From M3007 sp041736625 (GTDB lineage: Bacteria; Bacteroidota; Bacteroidia; Chitinophagales; Saprospiraceae), in contig JBGSTG010000137.1 in the NCBI GenBank assembly GCA_041736625.1, positions 1-64,000 on the forward strand: a stretch of DNA of 64,000 nucleotides, given 5' to 3'. Every line of letters starts with the position of its first letter. Position 1 is the stretch's first letter. The notes below the pieces were generated by a model. The model saw nothing but the letters and a program-made list of their open reading frames with translations, was not told where the DNA came from and searched no databases. The position numbers and the translations under genes were made by a program. This document shows, one piece after another, positions 18,301-26,745 of the stretch.

Positions 18301-18400
18301 GATGCTGCAGTTCGACTATAAACAGGAGGTGGCCGAGTTGAAGGCCTTGCTGGACCAGCAGCAACAATGGATGAATCATCTGTTGCGTGAGGTCAACTAA
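15380..18400 (+). CDS. Large protein with N-terminal TIR-like domain
   Basis: This 1006-residue protein is not a family I know as a whole. Residues 1-125 look like a TIR-type fold: strand VRIFLSC, helix, strand KVIFWERTSNALDERAR (compare the box of TIR_2 proteins with a W and an acidic residue), strand SMSIVIFSSTYL, then LLELGHARRIE, where Glu77 falls at the position of the catalytic Glu of TIR NADases. The usual opening FxSYSxxD is replaced by FLSCDDAQ. Residues 165-1000 are almost entirely helical with TPR-like segments (for example LSQDALAVGNPERAFALAEH) and no transmembrane region or P-loop. It is a single gene, divergent from purL and convergent with a TonB receptor (4-base overlap of stops). 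TIR effector plus large sensor is a plausible reading. Confidence 0.6.
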   Translation: MSDEVRIFLSCDDAQAQLAAELKQHIQTAFAGRKVIFWERTSNALDERARQTFLETASMSIVIFSSTYLLKGENLLELGHARRIELAKRPKSPLYIVMAEPAVLPADLAAYATLPHPNESIEHAVFPPARQMQRIAAYLKNLEARTAGAPPQRPPYEKPYKPADLRERLTLQLERINLSTVFSTLKTVVDDATLKQVFFELEDAWQEGIQACRQHRDLQRWHAHNAGIKEELRLRISLIESLSLVPGWRRHMSRIERDARPGLGIFVPAGAIHAPKNLHLPAGPSEPELLGTLNATQQQEYRRNLLLSQDALAVGNPERAFALAEHLRTHINPLSAQLYEYLLISYLQKEGADRIVHDALFGQGRKFRHIMLYASRLRMYNEQGHCPTDSGMHNCAAVAEELSDAMHRAYDELPNDHILDTGLRAVEVADARPVVVSMLQTAQELFRAVHPFKGVLKTLVNELSGGGKSTWIERLEISYDGRRRFVPAENFDLETTILEILDQLRQAEPEQAELLRFQLREDIYYSLLEKRQTLNRQSEWEQKRYRKLTDERLSVVRLVQSALLCYQIFGDRGNDPEDQSFLRLTIEYLLPGLLLDHSPAASPDRPAYPLPMRWFDLDENGQLRPHPDNSRLRFDAMAIVERIVGEQAGLNAWLQIKPNLLDEVWKQYVHDTDAEYAFLRDNRQYQDVRRLDDVEVRRAAIQCLRRWMIAYRANPTAGTVFLDNILQELLGNRLLLWFYLNPTEPQTHPDSLALGYDARAVLRELLTLPISTDEATIRKTLGANLFVKTIEPAYRQTPPRDGTRRENLVYILLQALHAYRDMNPDPVYLKLVFDELTLETKLPWVEVGPEGKPRNLPVPGVHAFDAFGIVEMLCTQLPSDFSIAEARRRIAARRFAELMDMYHREISTDRRQNGLPERRIALEIIRGMKALFYFYPDKAFLELPLDELNGKGQIRWQIFLMNIFPIPQNHPENQMLQFDYKQEVAELKALLDQQQQWMNHLLREVN

Positions 18401-20244
18401 AATACGACCAACAAACCAATCCGGCCGCTTCTGCCCGGCATGGGCCGGTACTCGATGATCTGGTACGCCGCATTCCAGCAATTTTCCAACCGACCTTCAA
18501 CCGACGCGACCCGGCGACCCACGGGGAAGCGAAACCGAACCATGGCCGTTCCGGTCTGGTAGGCGGGCAATTGCGCGCTCTCGTCGGAACGGGTGTACCG
18601 GGCGCCGCTGTATTGATGCAGATAAGCCATGGAAAAACGCCCGCGATGAGCCGAAAAACCGCCTCCTGCCAGTTGCATGGGCGTGTAGATCAATTGTTTA
18701 TCCAACACCACATCGGTGCCGCCGTACACCTGGGTGTTGGTGGTGGCAGAAAACTGTGCGTGGGCTTGAACAGACAACTGCCACGCGCCCGCGCGTTTCT
18801 CCCAGGAAGCAGCCATTTCTACCCCCCGGGACCAAACCTGACGAAGGTTTCCCGGACGGAAAACACCGTCGCTACCCGGCTGCCACAAGATCCAATCGTC
18901 GAGAAGCAGGTGAAAAACCGTACTTTCAACCAGCAGTTCCTTTTGGGCCCAACGGATCCCGGCCTCTGCGCTGTATCCTTGTTCCGGCAGCAGGTCCGGG
19001 TTGCCCAGGTTTAGCCAGAAACGGTCGTTCAGGGTAGGCAAATTGAAGTTTCGGGAGAGGTGCAGGTGCGCGCGCCACCGTTTTCCAAGCGCCTGCTCGG
19101 CGGCGACCGCCCACAGCAGGGGCACCTCCGCGAAGTCGGCCCATTCCTGGCGGAGGCTCAGGGAGGCTTTGCCGGACTTCCACTTGAACGATCCGGCCGG
19201 CGCCAACGCGCCACGCCACTGGGCGTACCAGCGGCTGGAATCGGCATACCCATCGGCCATTCCCCATTGGGGTGTTAGCTGGGCCTCAAGGACAAAGCGC
19301 CAGGGGCGCCCTTCCGGCGTGTGAAGCCTTGTCTGCCACTGAGCCGTCCGCGCCCTGCTGGTGTCGGTGTCGCCATTCAGGAAGAAATGGATATTTTCGT
19401 CGGACCAGGCCAACCGGTGCTGTTGATTTTCAGTTGGCTTCCACGAAACCGCGGCCCGGAAATTGCGATCCTTTTGCCATGTGTCATCTGCAGAAGCCGT
19501 CATGGAGGGCGGGATTTCCCGACGGGCCTCCTGCCACCACAAGGCGGTTTCAAGCTTATGGTGCGTGTTGAGTTGCCAGGTGTTGTGTTGTTGCAAATCG
19601 ATGCGCCGGACGTTGTTGTTGGTCTGTTTTTGCTCCGGCCGGCCAATCTGTGCCGTATTGACAAACGGGAAATTGTTCTCTGCCGTTTGCACCAGCCCTT
19701 TCAGGGTGCTGCTTCCATGGGCATCGCTCCAGGTAGCGCGCGCCTGTGCTTGCCAAAAACCGAAGCTGCCTGCCGAAAAGCCGAGATCTCCGCTCAGCCC
19801 CGGAGGATGCTGATCTTCTGAAACCAGGGTGAGGACGCCCCCCATGGCACCGTTGCCCAAGGCCGAACTTTGTCCGCCAGGTATCATTCGCAACCGGTCT
19901 CCCGGCCAAAGCGGAATGAGGGAGACATCAACAACGCCATTTTGCGGGCTCTGGAGGTTCAGTCCGTGCCAAATGACGGCCGTTCTGCCCGGTCCGGCAC
20001 CCCGCGCCGACACGGTGGTCAGGGTTCCGGGCGCATTGGCCCTGATCGCCAGCGGATGTTCCCACAGCAGGCGATCGGCCAGGGTAACCGGGGCCTCCGT
20101 CGGAATGGTGTCGGCCTCCCAAAGCAGGTGACCGGTCGGATGGCCCGCACTGACCGTGACCTCCGGGAGTGTTTGCGCCGGCAAGTCAGACACAGCAGCG
20201 AGTATGTACCCGAAAATACCGACCAGGAAGAAATTTCTCAGCAT
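18397..20244 (-). CDS. TonB-dependent receptor (BtuB-like)
   Basis: The 615-residue protein has a signal peptide (MLRNFFLVGIFGYILAAVSD, cut near LPAQ), a short TonB-box-like TLPEVTVSA, a plug domain with TTVSARGAGPGRTAVIWHG and NGAMGGVLTLVSE, and a long beta-barrel ending RSGRIGLLVVF with a terminal aromatic residue as needed for outer-membrane assembly. It has no CarboxypepD-like or STN domain. The substrate is unknown; no cobalamin riboswitch was seen. The ATG at 20244 was chosen because the longer open frame lacks a signal peptide. Its stop overlaps that of the TIR-like gene. Confidence 0.88.
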   Translation of the reverse strand: MLRNFFLVGIFGYILAAVSDLPAQTLPEVTVSAGHPTGHLLWEADTIPTEAPVTLADRLLWEHPLAIRANAPGTLTTVSARGAGPGRTAVIWHGLNLQSPQNGVVDVSLIPLWPGDRLRMIPGGQSSALGNGAMGGVLTLVSEDQHPPGLSGDLGFSAGSFGFWQAQARATWSDAHGSSTLKGLVQTAENNFPFVNTAQIGRPEQKQTNNNVRRIDLQQHNTWQLNTHHKLETALWWQEARREIPPSMTASADDTWQKDRNFRAAVSWKPTENQQHRLAWSDENIHFFLNGDTDTSRARTAQWQTRLHTPEGRPWRFVLEAQLTPQWGMADGYADSSRWYAQWRGALAPAGSFKWKSGKASLSLRQEWADFAEVPLLWAVAAEQALGKRWRAHLHLSRNFNLPTLNDRFWLNLGNPDLLPEQGYSAEAGIRWAQKELLVESTVFHLLLDDWILWQPGSDGVFRPGNLRQVWSRGVEMAASWEKRAGAWQLSVQAHAQFSATTNTQVYGGTDVVLDKQLIYTPMQLAGGGFSAHRGRFSMAYLHQYSGARYTRSDESAQLPAYQTGTAMVRFRFPVGRRVASVEGRLENCWNAAYQIIEYRPMPGRSGRIGLLVVF

Positions 20245-20302
20245 CTGTAAACCGTGCACGTTTTCGAGACCAAGAACCCGGCCGGCGCTCGCCTCCTGTT
20301 GT

Positions 20303-20857
20303 CTAAAAAGCGCAACAGCGTACGATTTCCAGGTAGTCCGGCCTGTCGTGGGACATACCATGCACGAACGAGTTTTTGATTTCGCCTTTAAACAGGACGA
20401 AAACGCCCGGCATCTGGAAGCCGTCCCCGATATCTTCATTGGGTGGTTGCATCCCGTGCCCGTTGACCACTGCCGACTCGAAGCCCCGGATCCAGCTCAT
20501 GAGGCCAAAAAGCTGGGCGGGTGTACCGCGTCCGAGCCCAAAAGCTTTGTAGAACCGTTTTTCGGGGTCGGCTATGTGATCGACCGGAAAGAGGTGGAAT
20601 CGTTTAAAAAACTTGTTGGCCATCTCGGGCTCGGCAGCCATATGCACCAATACGATGCGCAGGCCGTCTTTTTCAAGTTCGGGCCGCACCCGGGCAATAT
20701 CGGCAATCGCCTCGCGGCAAAAGGAGCACCCGAAATGCCGTAAAAAAACGAGCATTACGGGTTGTATGTCGGACAACTCGGCCAGACTTTTGCCGCTGTT
20801 GACCGTTGTCATTTCCGACCAGATGGCAGAAATAGTTGATACTGGATTTTCAGGCAT
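20303..20857 (-). CDS. SelL-related peroxiredoxin-like protein
   Basis: The 184-residue protein has an AhpC/TSA-like redoxin core: VMLVFLRHFGCSFCREAI with a CxxC pair (Cys44, Cys47), then RIVLVHMAAEPEMANKFF and a late MPGVFVLFKGEI. This set is typical of the SelL-like branch of peroxiredoxin-like proteins, in which some members carry selenocysteine at the CxxC positions; here both are Cys. It probably reduces peroxides or disulfides in the cytoplasm, as no signal peptide is seen. The TonB receptor gene follows 58 bases downstream on the same strand. Confidence 0.8.
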   Translation of the reverse strand: MPENPVSTISAIWSEMTTVNSGKSLAELSDIQPVMLVFLRHFGCSFCREAIADIARVRPELEKDGLRIVLVHMAAEPEMANKFFKRFHLFPVDHIADPEKRFYKAFGLGRGTPAQLFGLMSWIRGFESAVVNGHGMQPPNEDIGDGFQMPGVFVLFKGEIKNSFVHGMSHDRPDYLEIVRCCAF

Positions 20858-20893
20858 GCAAAAAGGGATGAGTTCAAAAAACGCCGTGCCGGT

Positions 20894-21829
20894 TTACAGC
20901 AGGTTCATGGCATCCAGCGCGTCGTTCACTTCTTTCACTGCTTTGGCCGATTGGGCCAGCAGGGCTTTTTCTGCGTCGTTGAGGTGAAGGGTAATGATTT
21001 CCTCGATGCCGTTTCGGCCCAGTTTGGCCGGAGCGCCGACGAAGATGTCGTTCAGCCCGTACTGACCCATCAGCCGCACGCAGCAGGGCAAAATGCGCTG
21101 TTCGTTTTTCAGGATGGACACCGCCATCTGGGCTGCTGCTGCACCCGGTGCGTACCAGGCGGAAGTGCCCATCAGGTTGACCAGTTCGCCGCCGCCCGAT
21201 TTGGTGCGTTCGATGATGGCGTTCAGCCGTTCGGCAGGAACCAGTTCCGTTACCGGAATGCCGCTCACCGTGGTGTAGCGCGGCAGCGGAACCATGGTGT
21301 CGCCGTGGCCGCCCATGAGCATAGCCTGAATGTCTTTCGGAGAGATGTGCAATTCCTCGGCGAGAAAAGCCCTGTAACGCGCGGTGTCGAGCACGCCGGC
21401 CATGCCGAATACCCGATTTTCGTTCAGGCCGGAGGCTTTCCAGCAGGCGTAGGTCATGACATCCAGCGGATTGGACACCACGATGATGATCGGGTTCGGG
21501 GTATGCTGGAGTATACTTTTGGTAACGGAAACAACAATTTTGGCGTTGGTGGAGATCAGATCATCGCGGCTCATGCCCGGTTTGCGGGGAACACCGGCTG
21601 TGATAATCACAATGTCGGAACCTGCTGTCAGTGCATAATCATCTCCGCCGACCACACGCGTCGAGTAACCGTCGATGGGCGCCTGCTGCCAGGTGTCAAG
21701 CGCCTTGCCTTTGGCCATATTGCCTTGAATATCGATCAGGACGACCTCGTTGCAAACGTCCTCATGCGCCAGTACGTTGGCGCAGGTGGCGCCCACATTG
21801 CCGGCGCCGATGATGGTTACTTTACTCAT
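20894..21829 (-). CDS. mdh: Malate dehydrogenase
   Basis: Mdh interconverts malate and oxaloacetate with NAD in the TCA cycle. The 311 residues show the Rossmann loop IIGAGNVGATCANVLA, the acidic NAD-binding residue in VVLIDIQGNMAKGKALD, the substrate arginines in AGVPRKPGMSRDDL, NPLDVMTYACWK, and the active-site histidine in MGGHGDTMVP. This is the LDH-like malate dehydrogenase type. ATG 21829 (MSKVTIIGAGN) was chosen; the upstream open frame overlaps a promoter-like box. Confidence 0.96.
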   Translation of the reverse strand: MSKVTIIGAGNVGATCANVLAHEDVCNEVVLIDIQGNMAKGKALDTWQQAPIDGYSTRVVGGDDYALTAGSDIVIITAGVPRKPGMSRDDLISTNAKIVVSVTKSILQHTPNPIIIVVSNPLDVMTYACWKASGLNENRVFGMAGVLDTARYRAFLAEELHISPKDIQAMLMGGHGDTMVPLPRYTTVSGIPVTELVPAERLNAIIERTKSGGGELVNLMGTSAWYAPGAAAAQMAVSILKNEQRILPCCVRLMGQYGLNDIFVGAPAKLGRNGIEEIITLHLNDAEKALLAQSAKAVKEVNDALDAMNLL

Positions 21830-21873
21830 GTTGGTCAAAATTCGGTTAACGTCGTAAATAATTTTAAGCGCCG

Positions 21874-21881
21874 CAAAAGTA
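21874..21881 (-). promoter_or_regulatory. TAnnTTTG promoter box for mdh
   Basis: TACTTTTG on the minus strand, 44 bases upstream of the mdh ATG. It matches the -7 consensus fully; no TTTG partner at 19-20 bases was found. Confidence 0.45.
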
Positions 21882-21967
21882 GGAAATACCCCGCTGAAAA
21901 ACGAACCGGACCGTGGGTAATGGAAGGGAAATAAATATTTGACCAAAAAATGCCAAACGGCTGCGTG

Positions 21968-22900
21968 TCAACGCACCAGACGCACCGTGTCAATGGAAAC
22001 AGAAAACCCGGAAAAGTTGCCGTACCCATTGATGATGTTGTTATACACCGCGTCGGGGTCGCTCAGGGGCAGGTTGTTGCCCTGCCGGGCGAGCGAGAGG
22101 TGATAGCGGTAATAGTCTTCCGACACCGTGCGCCATTCCACCATGATCTCACCCGGCATTTCCCGTTCCGGCACGTACGGAATGATCACATCCAGCCGTA
22201 AAGCGGGGTCGGGAATGTTCCAAAACCCCTCGTCAACCAGTACAACCTGTTCCGGGGTGTTGTACATCAGAGAAGAAGTGCGCCCATCGGTGATGAAGGT
22301 GGACTGAACTACGGTAATTTCTCCCTGCACGGGCGTCTCGCCGCCGGTGGTTGTTTCGATGGAGTGCCTGATGTTGAATGCAAAAAACCGGTTTGTGGCG
22401 TTCCCAAACGCCGGCTTCAGTACCAGGGGAATTCGCACCGCTTTTGAGCCGTCGTTCAGGGTGATCTCCTCCGCGTCTTTTTCCATATTGATTTCCATAG
22501 GCGCCAACGGCACCTGTTTGGGCGCCGATCCCTGCGCGCTGATCGTATTCGGAACACCGGGCACCCGGACCGACAAGCCGTAAACCTGTCCGGCTTCAAC
22601 CTTGTCCTGACCAACCCAATACTGTTTTTTATTGACCGTCACCGGCAAAAGTCGGTCAAAAAATTGCCCGTTTTTGGAAATGGTGACATCGCCCTCTACC
22701 AATAACTCGGGTTCTTCGGCACTACCCAGGCTTTGGCTCATCGTCAACAGCACGTAAAATTGTGATCCGGGTGTAAAATGGCAAACAGCTACCACTTGTG
22801 GTTTTTCTTCCGGCAATTCGAGATAAACCTCGCGCGCGCAGCCCACCGTCATGGAAAGCGCAACCAGAAATCCTTGTTTTGTATAAGTGCCAATCAACAT
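21968..22900 (-). CDS. DUF4249 family lipoprotein
   Basis: The 310-residue protein has a hydrophobic leader ending MTVGC (lipobox Cys near residue 20), then REVYLELPEEKPQVVAVCHF and repeated beta-rich segments including VEAGQVYGLSVRVPG, as in DUF4249 proteins. These surface or periplasmic lipoproteins are usually encoded right after a TonB receptor in Bacteroidota, as here, and probably assist that receptor in ligand capture. The ATG at 22900 was chosen so that the lipobox lies at the right distance. Confidence 0.8.
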   Translation of the reverse strand: MLIGTYTKQGFLVALSMTVGCAREVYLELPEEKPQVVAVCHFTPGSQFYVLLTMSQSLGSAEEPELLVEGDVTISKNGQFFDRLLPVTVNKKQYWVGQDKVEAGQVYGLSVRVPGVPNTISAQGSAPKQVPLAPMEINMEKDAEEITLNDGSKAVRIPLVLKPAFGNATNRFFAFNIRHSIETTTGGETPVQGEITVVQSTFITDGRTSSLMYNTPEQVVLVDEGFWNIPDPALRLDVIIPYVPEREMPGEIMVEWRTVSEDYYRYHLSLARQGNNLPLSDPDAVYNNIINGYGNFSGFSVSIDTVRLVR

Positions 22901-22944
22901 ATCCGTTTTTATTCGCGTAAATGTAACGCAATTATTGTGCCTCA

Positions 22945-25614
22945 TTATATCCGTATGCGATACTGTAATATCGGCAGTACCGGCAACAGGGTATATTGGA
23001 TGGCATTGGTACCCCGACTGGTCGTCGGGGTCAGGTACAGGTAAAACGGATTGGCTCTGTTGTACGCGTTGTACACGCCTACCTGAATGAAATGACTCAC
23101 TTTTTTTCGGTCAATGGCAAGCGACAGGGTGGCATCCAGCCGATGGTAAGCCGGTAACCGGTAGCCGTTTACCTCGGTGTACAGGTAAACGTCCCGAGCC
23201 GGAGCCGAACCCGGGGTTTCATGCCTGAACTTTACACCGGTAAGGGTAATGGGGTACCCCGTAGCGAACACCCAGGATACGTCTGCGCTGAGCAGTGGGG
23301 TAATCCGTTGACGCACACCTAAAGACAGGTTATGCCTGCGGTCATACCGGAACGGGAATGACCTGCCGGAGTTGATCTGTTCGAACTGGCGGTCGGTTTT
23401 GGACAATGTATATGACATCCGGAGTCCTGTATTTGGTCTGTCGCAGGCAAAGGAAGCCTCCAGCCCATAGCTGCGGCCTGTGCCCTCAGCCACCCTGTCC
23501 TCCCAGCCGCTGGCGTCCTCCGATCCGCCGTTCAGCAGCGCGCTACCGGTGGAGAGGAACGTCAGCACACGGTCAAAGTGTTTGTCATATGCTTCGAGTG
23601 TTGCCCGGCAAATGCCGTTTTGCCAGCCAAGGCCGGCTGTGAATTGCCCGGCCAATTCAGGCTTGACCTTGCTGGTGGAAGGCACCCACAATTCGAACGG
23701 CAAACTGATGTTGTAGGAGCCGATCTGGTGGAGGTTCTGCGCGTTGCGGTGGTAACCGCTCCAGGCGCTCCAACCCTGCTCCGCCCCTACCGTTATGCGC
23801 GCACCGGGAAGGAGGTAGTTATATTGGCTTGCACCTTGGCGAAAGGCCGTGCCGCGAAGGCCCGCCTCTATACGCCACAGCGACGCAAACTGCCATTCCG
23901 CCTCTGCGTAGGCTTCGGCGTCCAGGGCCAGCAACCTTTCATTGTTCAAAACGGCATTGGCAAACGAGTCCAGGCTCGACGCGGAACGCCCGGGTTGCAA
24001 ATAGTTGACAGACAATGCGCCGGGCCGGAACTCATGATGGGTAAACGCCCCACCCATTCGGACCAGCAGGTTGTTCATGGCATACCAGGTGAAATCGGAT
24101 TTAACCGACCAATCGCGCACATCAGACTGGTAAAGTTCGCCGTAATCGTACAGGATTTTGTCATCCCCGGAATCGGCGTCAAACACCGATCGGAAATTCT
24201 GACTGTTCCGGTAATTAAACTTGCTGTACCGCAAAACGGTGTTCGAGAACATGCGCTGCCCAAACACATGATTCCACCGCAACGCGGCTATGGTATTGCC
24301 CCAATTGGTTGACAGGCCGTACCGGTCGTTCACCACCCCGCCGGTTGTGGCGTTGGTTTGCTGAACGGCGTCCGAGTATTGGTCGCCACCGTTGTAAAAA
24401 CTGACGTAGACGCGGTCTTTGTCGGATATCAGGTAATTCCATTTCACGTTCAGGTCGAAAAAACGGTACACGACCTGATCGCCCGAAAAAGTAAACAGGT
24501 TCTCCTTATCGCTGAGTAACGACAACCAGGGTTTGAAATAGGTTGTTCGGCCGCTCACCAGCAAAGCACTCTTGTCGCGCACCACCGGCCCTTCCAGGGT
24601 CAGCGAAGTGGCGAACAGCCCCGCCGTCGCCTCTGCGTGGTTTTCTTTCATGTTGCCGTCGCGGGTGCGCACATCGAGCACAGCCGAGGCGCGCCCTCCG
24701 AAACGCGCCGGCGCGTCTCCCTTCCAGAAGCGCGCCTGCCGAACGGTGGACGGGTTGAAAATGGAAAAAAGCCCCAGTGCGTGGCCCGGGTTATACACCG
24801 GCACATCATCCAGCAAGAACAGGTTCTGGTCGGCATTGCCACCTCGTACGTGCAAGCCACCCAGGCCGTCTACCCCGGTTTGTACACCCGGCTCAAAAGC
24901 AATCAACCGCAACAGATCCGATTCACCACCCGGCATGCCCAGGGTGCGCAAACGGTCAACCTCCAGTTCCCGCCTCTTGTCCGTCCGGGCAACCACCTCC
25001 TCATCCGATCCGGCCGTTTGGGCAGAAACCACCACCTCGGGCAAAATGGTATTGGGTTCAAGCAGTACCGTCCACGTGCGGTCCTCCAACAGAAGCATCT
25101 CTGTGGTGCGGGATTGGTAGCCGGTGTACGATACTTTACAGGTGTATCGACCGGGGTAGAGGGCGGCGCTGAAAAACCCGAATTCATTGCTGACCGCCCC
25201 CACCGGATTTTTTCCGTAAAACAACAGGCCCGCTCCGAGGAGCAATTCGCCCGTTTCTGCGTCCCGGACAAAGCCGCTCACCTTTAACCGGTCGTTGCGC
25301 GGGCTGATGGCCAACGTATTGCCAAAAATGCGGCATTCCACAGGGAAACAGGCGACGACCCGGTCAACCGCTTGTTGGAGGGGAAGGGAGTCGAAATGAA
25401 AATTTTGTTTGGGGCAATCCTCGAACACGCTTTCACTAAAAACGATGTTCACCCCGGACGATCTGCTCAGTTGTTGAAGCGCTTCGGAAGGCGTACAGGC
25501 CGCACATGTCAAGGAAACCCTGGGCATACTTTTGTCCTGCGCATACAAATGACTTGTAGCCAAGAGACCGAGGCCGATCCAAAAAAACCTGTAGCGAAAA
25601 AGGCAAACCCGCAT
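22945..25614 (-). CDS. STN-domain TonB-dependent receptor (FecA-like)
   Basis: The 889 residues comprise a signal peptide, an STN signalling domain (VSLTCAACTPSEALQQLSR to about residue 105), a CarboxypepD-regulatory-like beta domain (VSGFVRDAETGELLLGAGL), a plug domain (LHVRGGNADQNLFLLDDVPV, AVLDVRTRDGN) and a large barrel. STN domains touch the FecR anti-sigma factor when ligand binds, so this receptor both imports and signals. It follows sigma and fecR genes on the same strand and precedes the DUF4249 gene by 44 bases. Ligand unknown. Confidence 0.93.
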   Translation of the reverse strand: MRVCLFRYRFFWIGLGLLATSHLYAQDKSMPRVSLTCAACTPSEALQQLSRSSGVNIVFSESVFEDCPKQNFHFDSLPLQQAVDRVVACFPVECRIFGNTLAISPRNDRLKVSGFVRDAETGELLLGAGLLFYGKNPVGAVSNEFGFFSAALYPGRYTCKVSYTGYQSRTTEMLLLEDRTWTVLLEPNTILPEVVVSAQTAGSDEEVVARTDKRRELEVDRLRTLGMPGGESDLLRLIAFEPGVQTGVDGLGGLHVRGGNADQNLFLLDDVPVYNPGHALGLFSIFNPSTVRQARFWKGDAPARFGGRASAVLDVRTRDGNMKENHAEATAGLFATSLTLEGPVVRDKSALLVSGRTTYFKPWLSLLSDKENLFTFSGDQVVYRFFDLNVKWNYLISDKDRVYVSFYNGGDQYSDAVQQTNATTGGVVNDRYGLSTNWGNTIAALRWNHVFGQRMFSNTVLRYSKFNYRNSQNFRSVFDADSGDDKILYDYGELYQSDVRDWSVKSDFTWYAMNNLLVRMGGAFTHHEFRPGALSVNYLQPGRSASSLDSFANAVLNNERLLALDAEAYAEAEWQFASLWRIEAGLRGTAFRQGASQYNYLLPGARITVGAEQGWSAWSGYHRNAQNLHQIGSYNISLPFELWVPSTSKVKPELAGQFTAGLGWQNGICRATLEAYDKHFDRVLTFLSTGSALLNGGSEDASGWEDRVAEGTGRSYGLEASFACDRPNTGLRMSYTLSKTDRQFEQINSGRSFPFRYDRRHNLSLGVRQRITPLLSADVSWVFATGYPITLTGVKFRHETPGSAPARDVYLYTEVNGYRLPAYHRLDATLSLAIDRKKVSHFIQVGVYNAYNRANPFYLYLTPTTSRGTNAIQYTLLPVLPILQYRIRI

Positions 25615-25680
25615 GTACGGTGTAAAGTTAGCCTGTTAACAGGAAAACTGCAAATGCGGTTTTTATCTTTTGGGCGCTGC

Positions 25681-26679
25681 TTACCGGCAGGCGCCCCCGG
25701 AGAGATCAAAATGGGTGTCATCTCGCTTGATCACCTTGCACTGCATGGCAAATGCCAGCGCCTTTAGCTCTTCTTCAACGGGTTGTTGTTGAACCAAAGA
25801 GGCCGTATAACGGCACGCTCCAAGCGCCGGATTGATCAATCGTATGGTAACGCCGTAGTGGCGCTCGATTTCGGCCAGCACGTCTTTTAGTGGCATGTTG
25901 TCGAAGGCGAGTCCTCCATTGTGCCAGGCAAAGTCATTGGCGATACCCGGCTGGTCGTTTATCAACTTGCCTTCCTTGACCCGGTAAACGGCGCGTTCGC
26001 CGGCAGAAAGTATAACGGCTTGTTGGCCGGCATTCGGGCGGAAGCGCACCTTGCCCGTTTTTACCCATACGGTTACGCGGTCTTGCCCGTTGGCGGCCGA
26101 AATGCCGAAGGATGTGCCCAGCACCTCCACCACGCTCCCGCCGTCGATTTCCACCACAAAAGGTTGGTTTTCGTTGCGAGTGATATCAAAGAAAGCCTCT
26201 CCGTACAACCGTACGCGTCGTTCCTGTTTTTCGAACTGTAGCGGGTGGGTCAGGGTCGCCCCCGCGCGAAGCCAGACACGGGATTGGTCAGGAAGCGCAT
26301 TTTCCAGCACGCCATTTTCGGCATGGCGGGTCTCCCAGCCGTCCACCCGAGCCGTGGTATTGAACAGCCAAATGGCGGAAACAAGGCCGATGAAAACGGC
26401 CGCGATACGCAACCATTGGCCGGAGGAAAACAACCGGCGTCTTTTGGGGCCGATGCCCGCTTTTGCGCGTATGGCGGCAAACGCAGCGTCCGTGTCCACC
26501 TCGGGCAGATCGGGCACGTAACCGGCCGCCTCTTCCCAGATGAACTGCAGCATGCCGGCAGTTTGAGCAGCCTCCGGCGATTCCTGCTCCCAGCGGGCAA
26601 GCGCGTCGCGTTCGGCGTCGGTGAGTTCCCGGCGCCATTTTTTTAACAGCAATTGATAATAATCCGTTTTGGACTCCAT
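25681..26679 (-). CDS. FecR-type anti-sigma factor with DUF4974
   Basis: This 332-residue inner-membrane protein has an N-terminal cytoplasmic sigma-binding part (LLLKKWRRELTDAERDAL), one transmembrane helix (LRIAAVFIGLVSAIWLF, about residues 91-107), a FecR beta domain (LPDQSRVWLRAGATLTHP, VRLYGEAFFDIT, VEVLGTSFGI) and a C-terminal DUF4974/STN-like part (FDNMPLKDVLAEIERHYGV). It should hold the adjacent sigma factor until the STN receptor signals. It lies 66 bases after the sigma gene. Confidence 0.95.
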   Translation of the reverse strand: MESKTDYYQLLLKKWRRELTDAERDALARWEQESPEAAQTAGMLQFIWEEAAGYVPDLPEVDTDAAFAAIRAKAGIGPKRRRLFSSGQWLRIAAVFIGLVSAIWLFNTTARVDGWETRHAENGVLENALPDQSRVWLRAGATLTHPLQFEKQERRVRLYGEAFFDITRNENQPFVVEIDGGSVVEVLGTSFGISAANGQDRVTVWVKTGKVRFRPNAGQQAVILSAGERAVYRVKEGKLINDQPGIANDFAWHNGGLAFDNMPLKDVLAEIERHYGVTIRLINPALGACRYTASLVQQQPVEEELKALAFAMQCKVIKRDDTHFDLSGGACR

Positions 26680-26745
26680 ATTTGGCAGGTCGATGCAGAC
26701 CTGTTTGTTTTAACCTAAAGACAAGGCAAGTTGGGTATTCCCCTA

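Noticed and set aside
15380..18400. TIR-like gene as a Thoeris or CBASS system
   Set aside because: No SIR2-like, cyclase or other partner gene is adjacent; the neighbours are purL and a TonB receptor.
18397..20244. Cobalamin riboswitch before the BtuB-like receptor
   Set aside because: The 58 bases before the start are too short, and no B12 box was seen in or before the redoxin gene.
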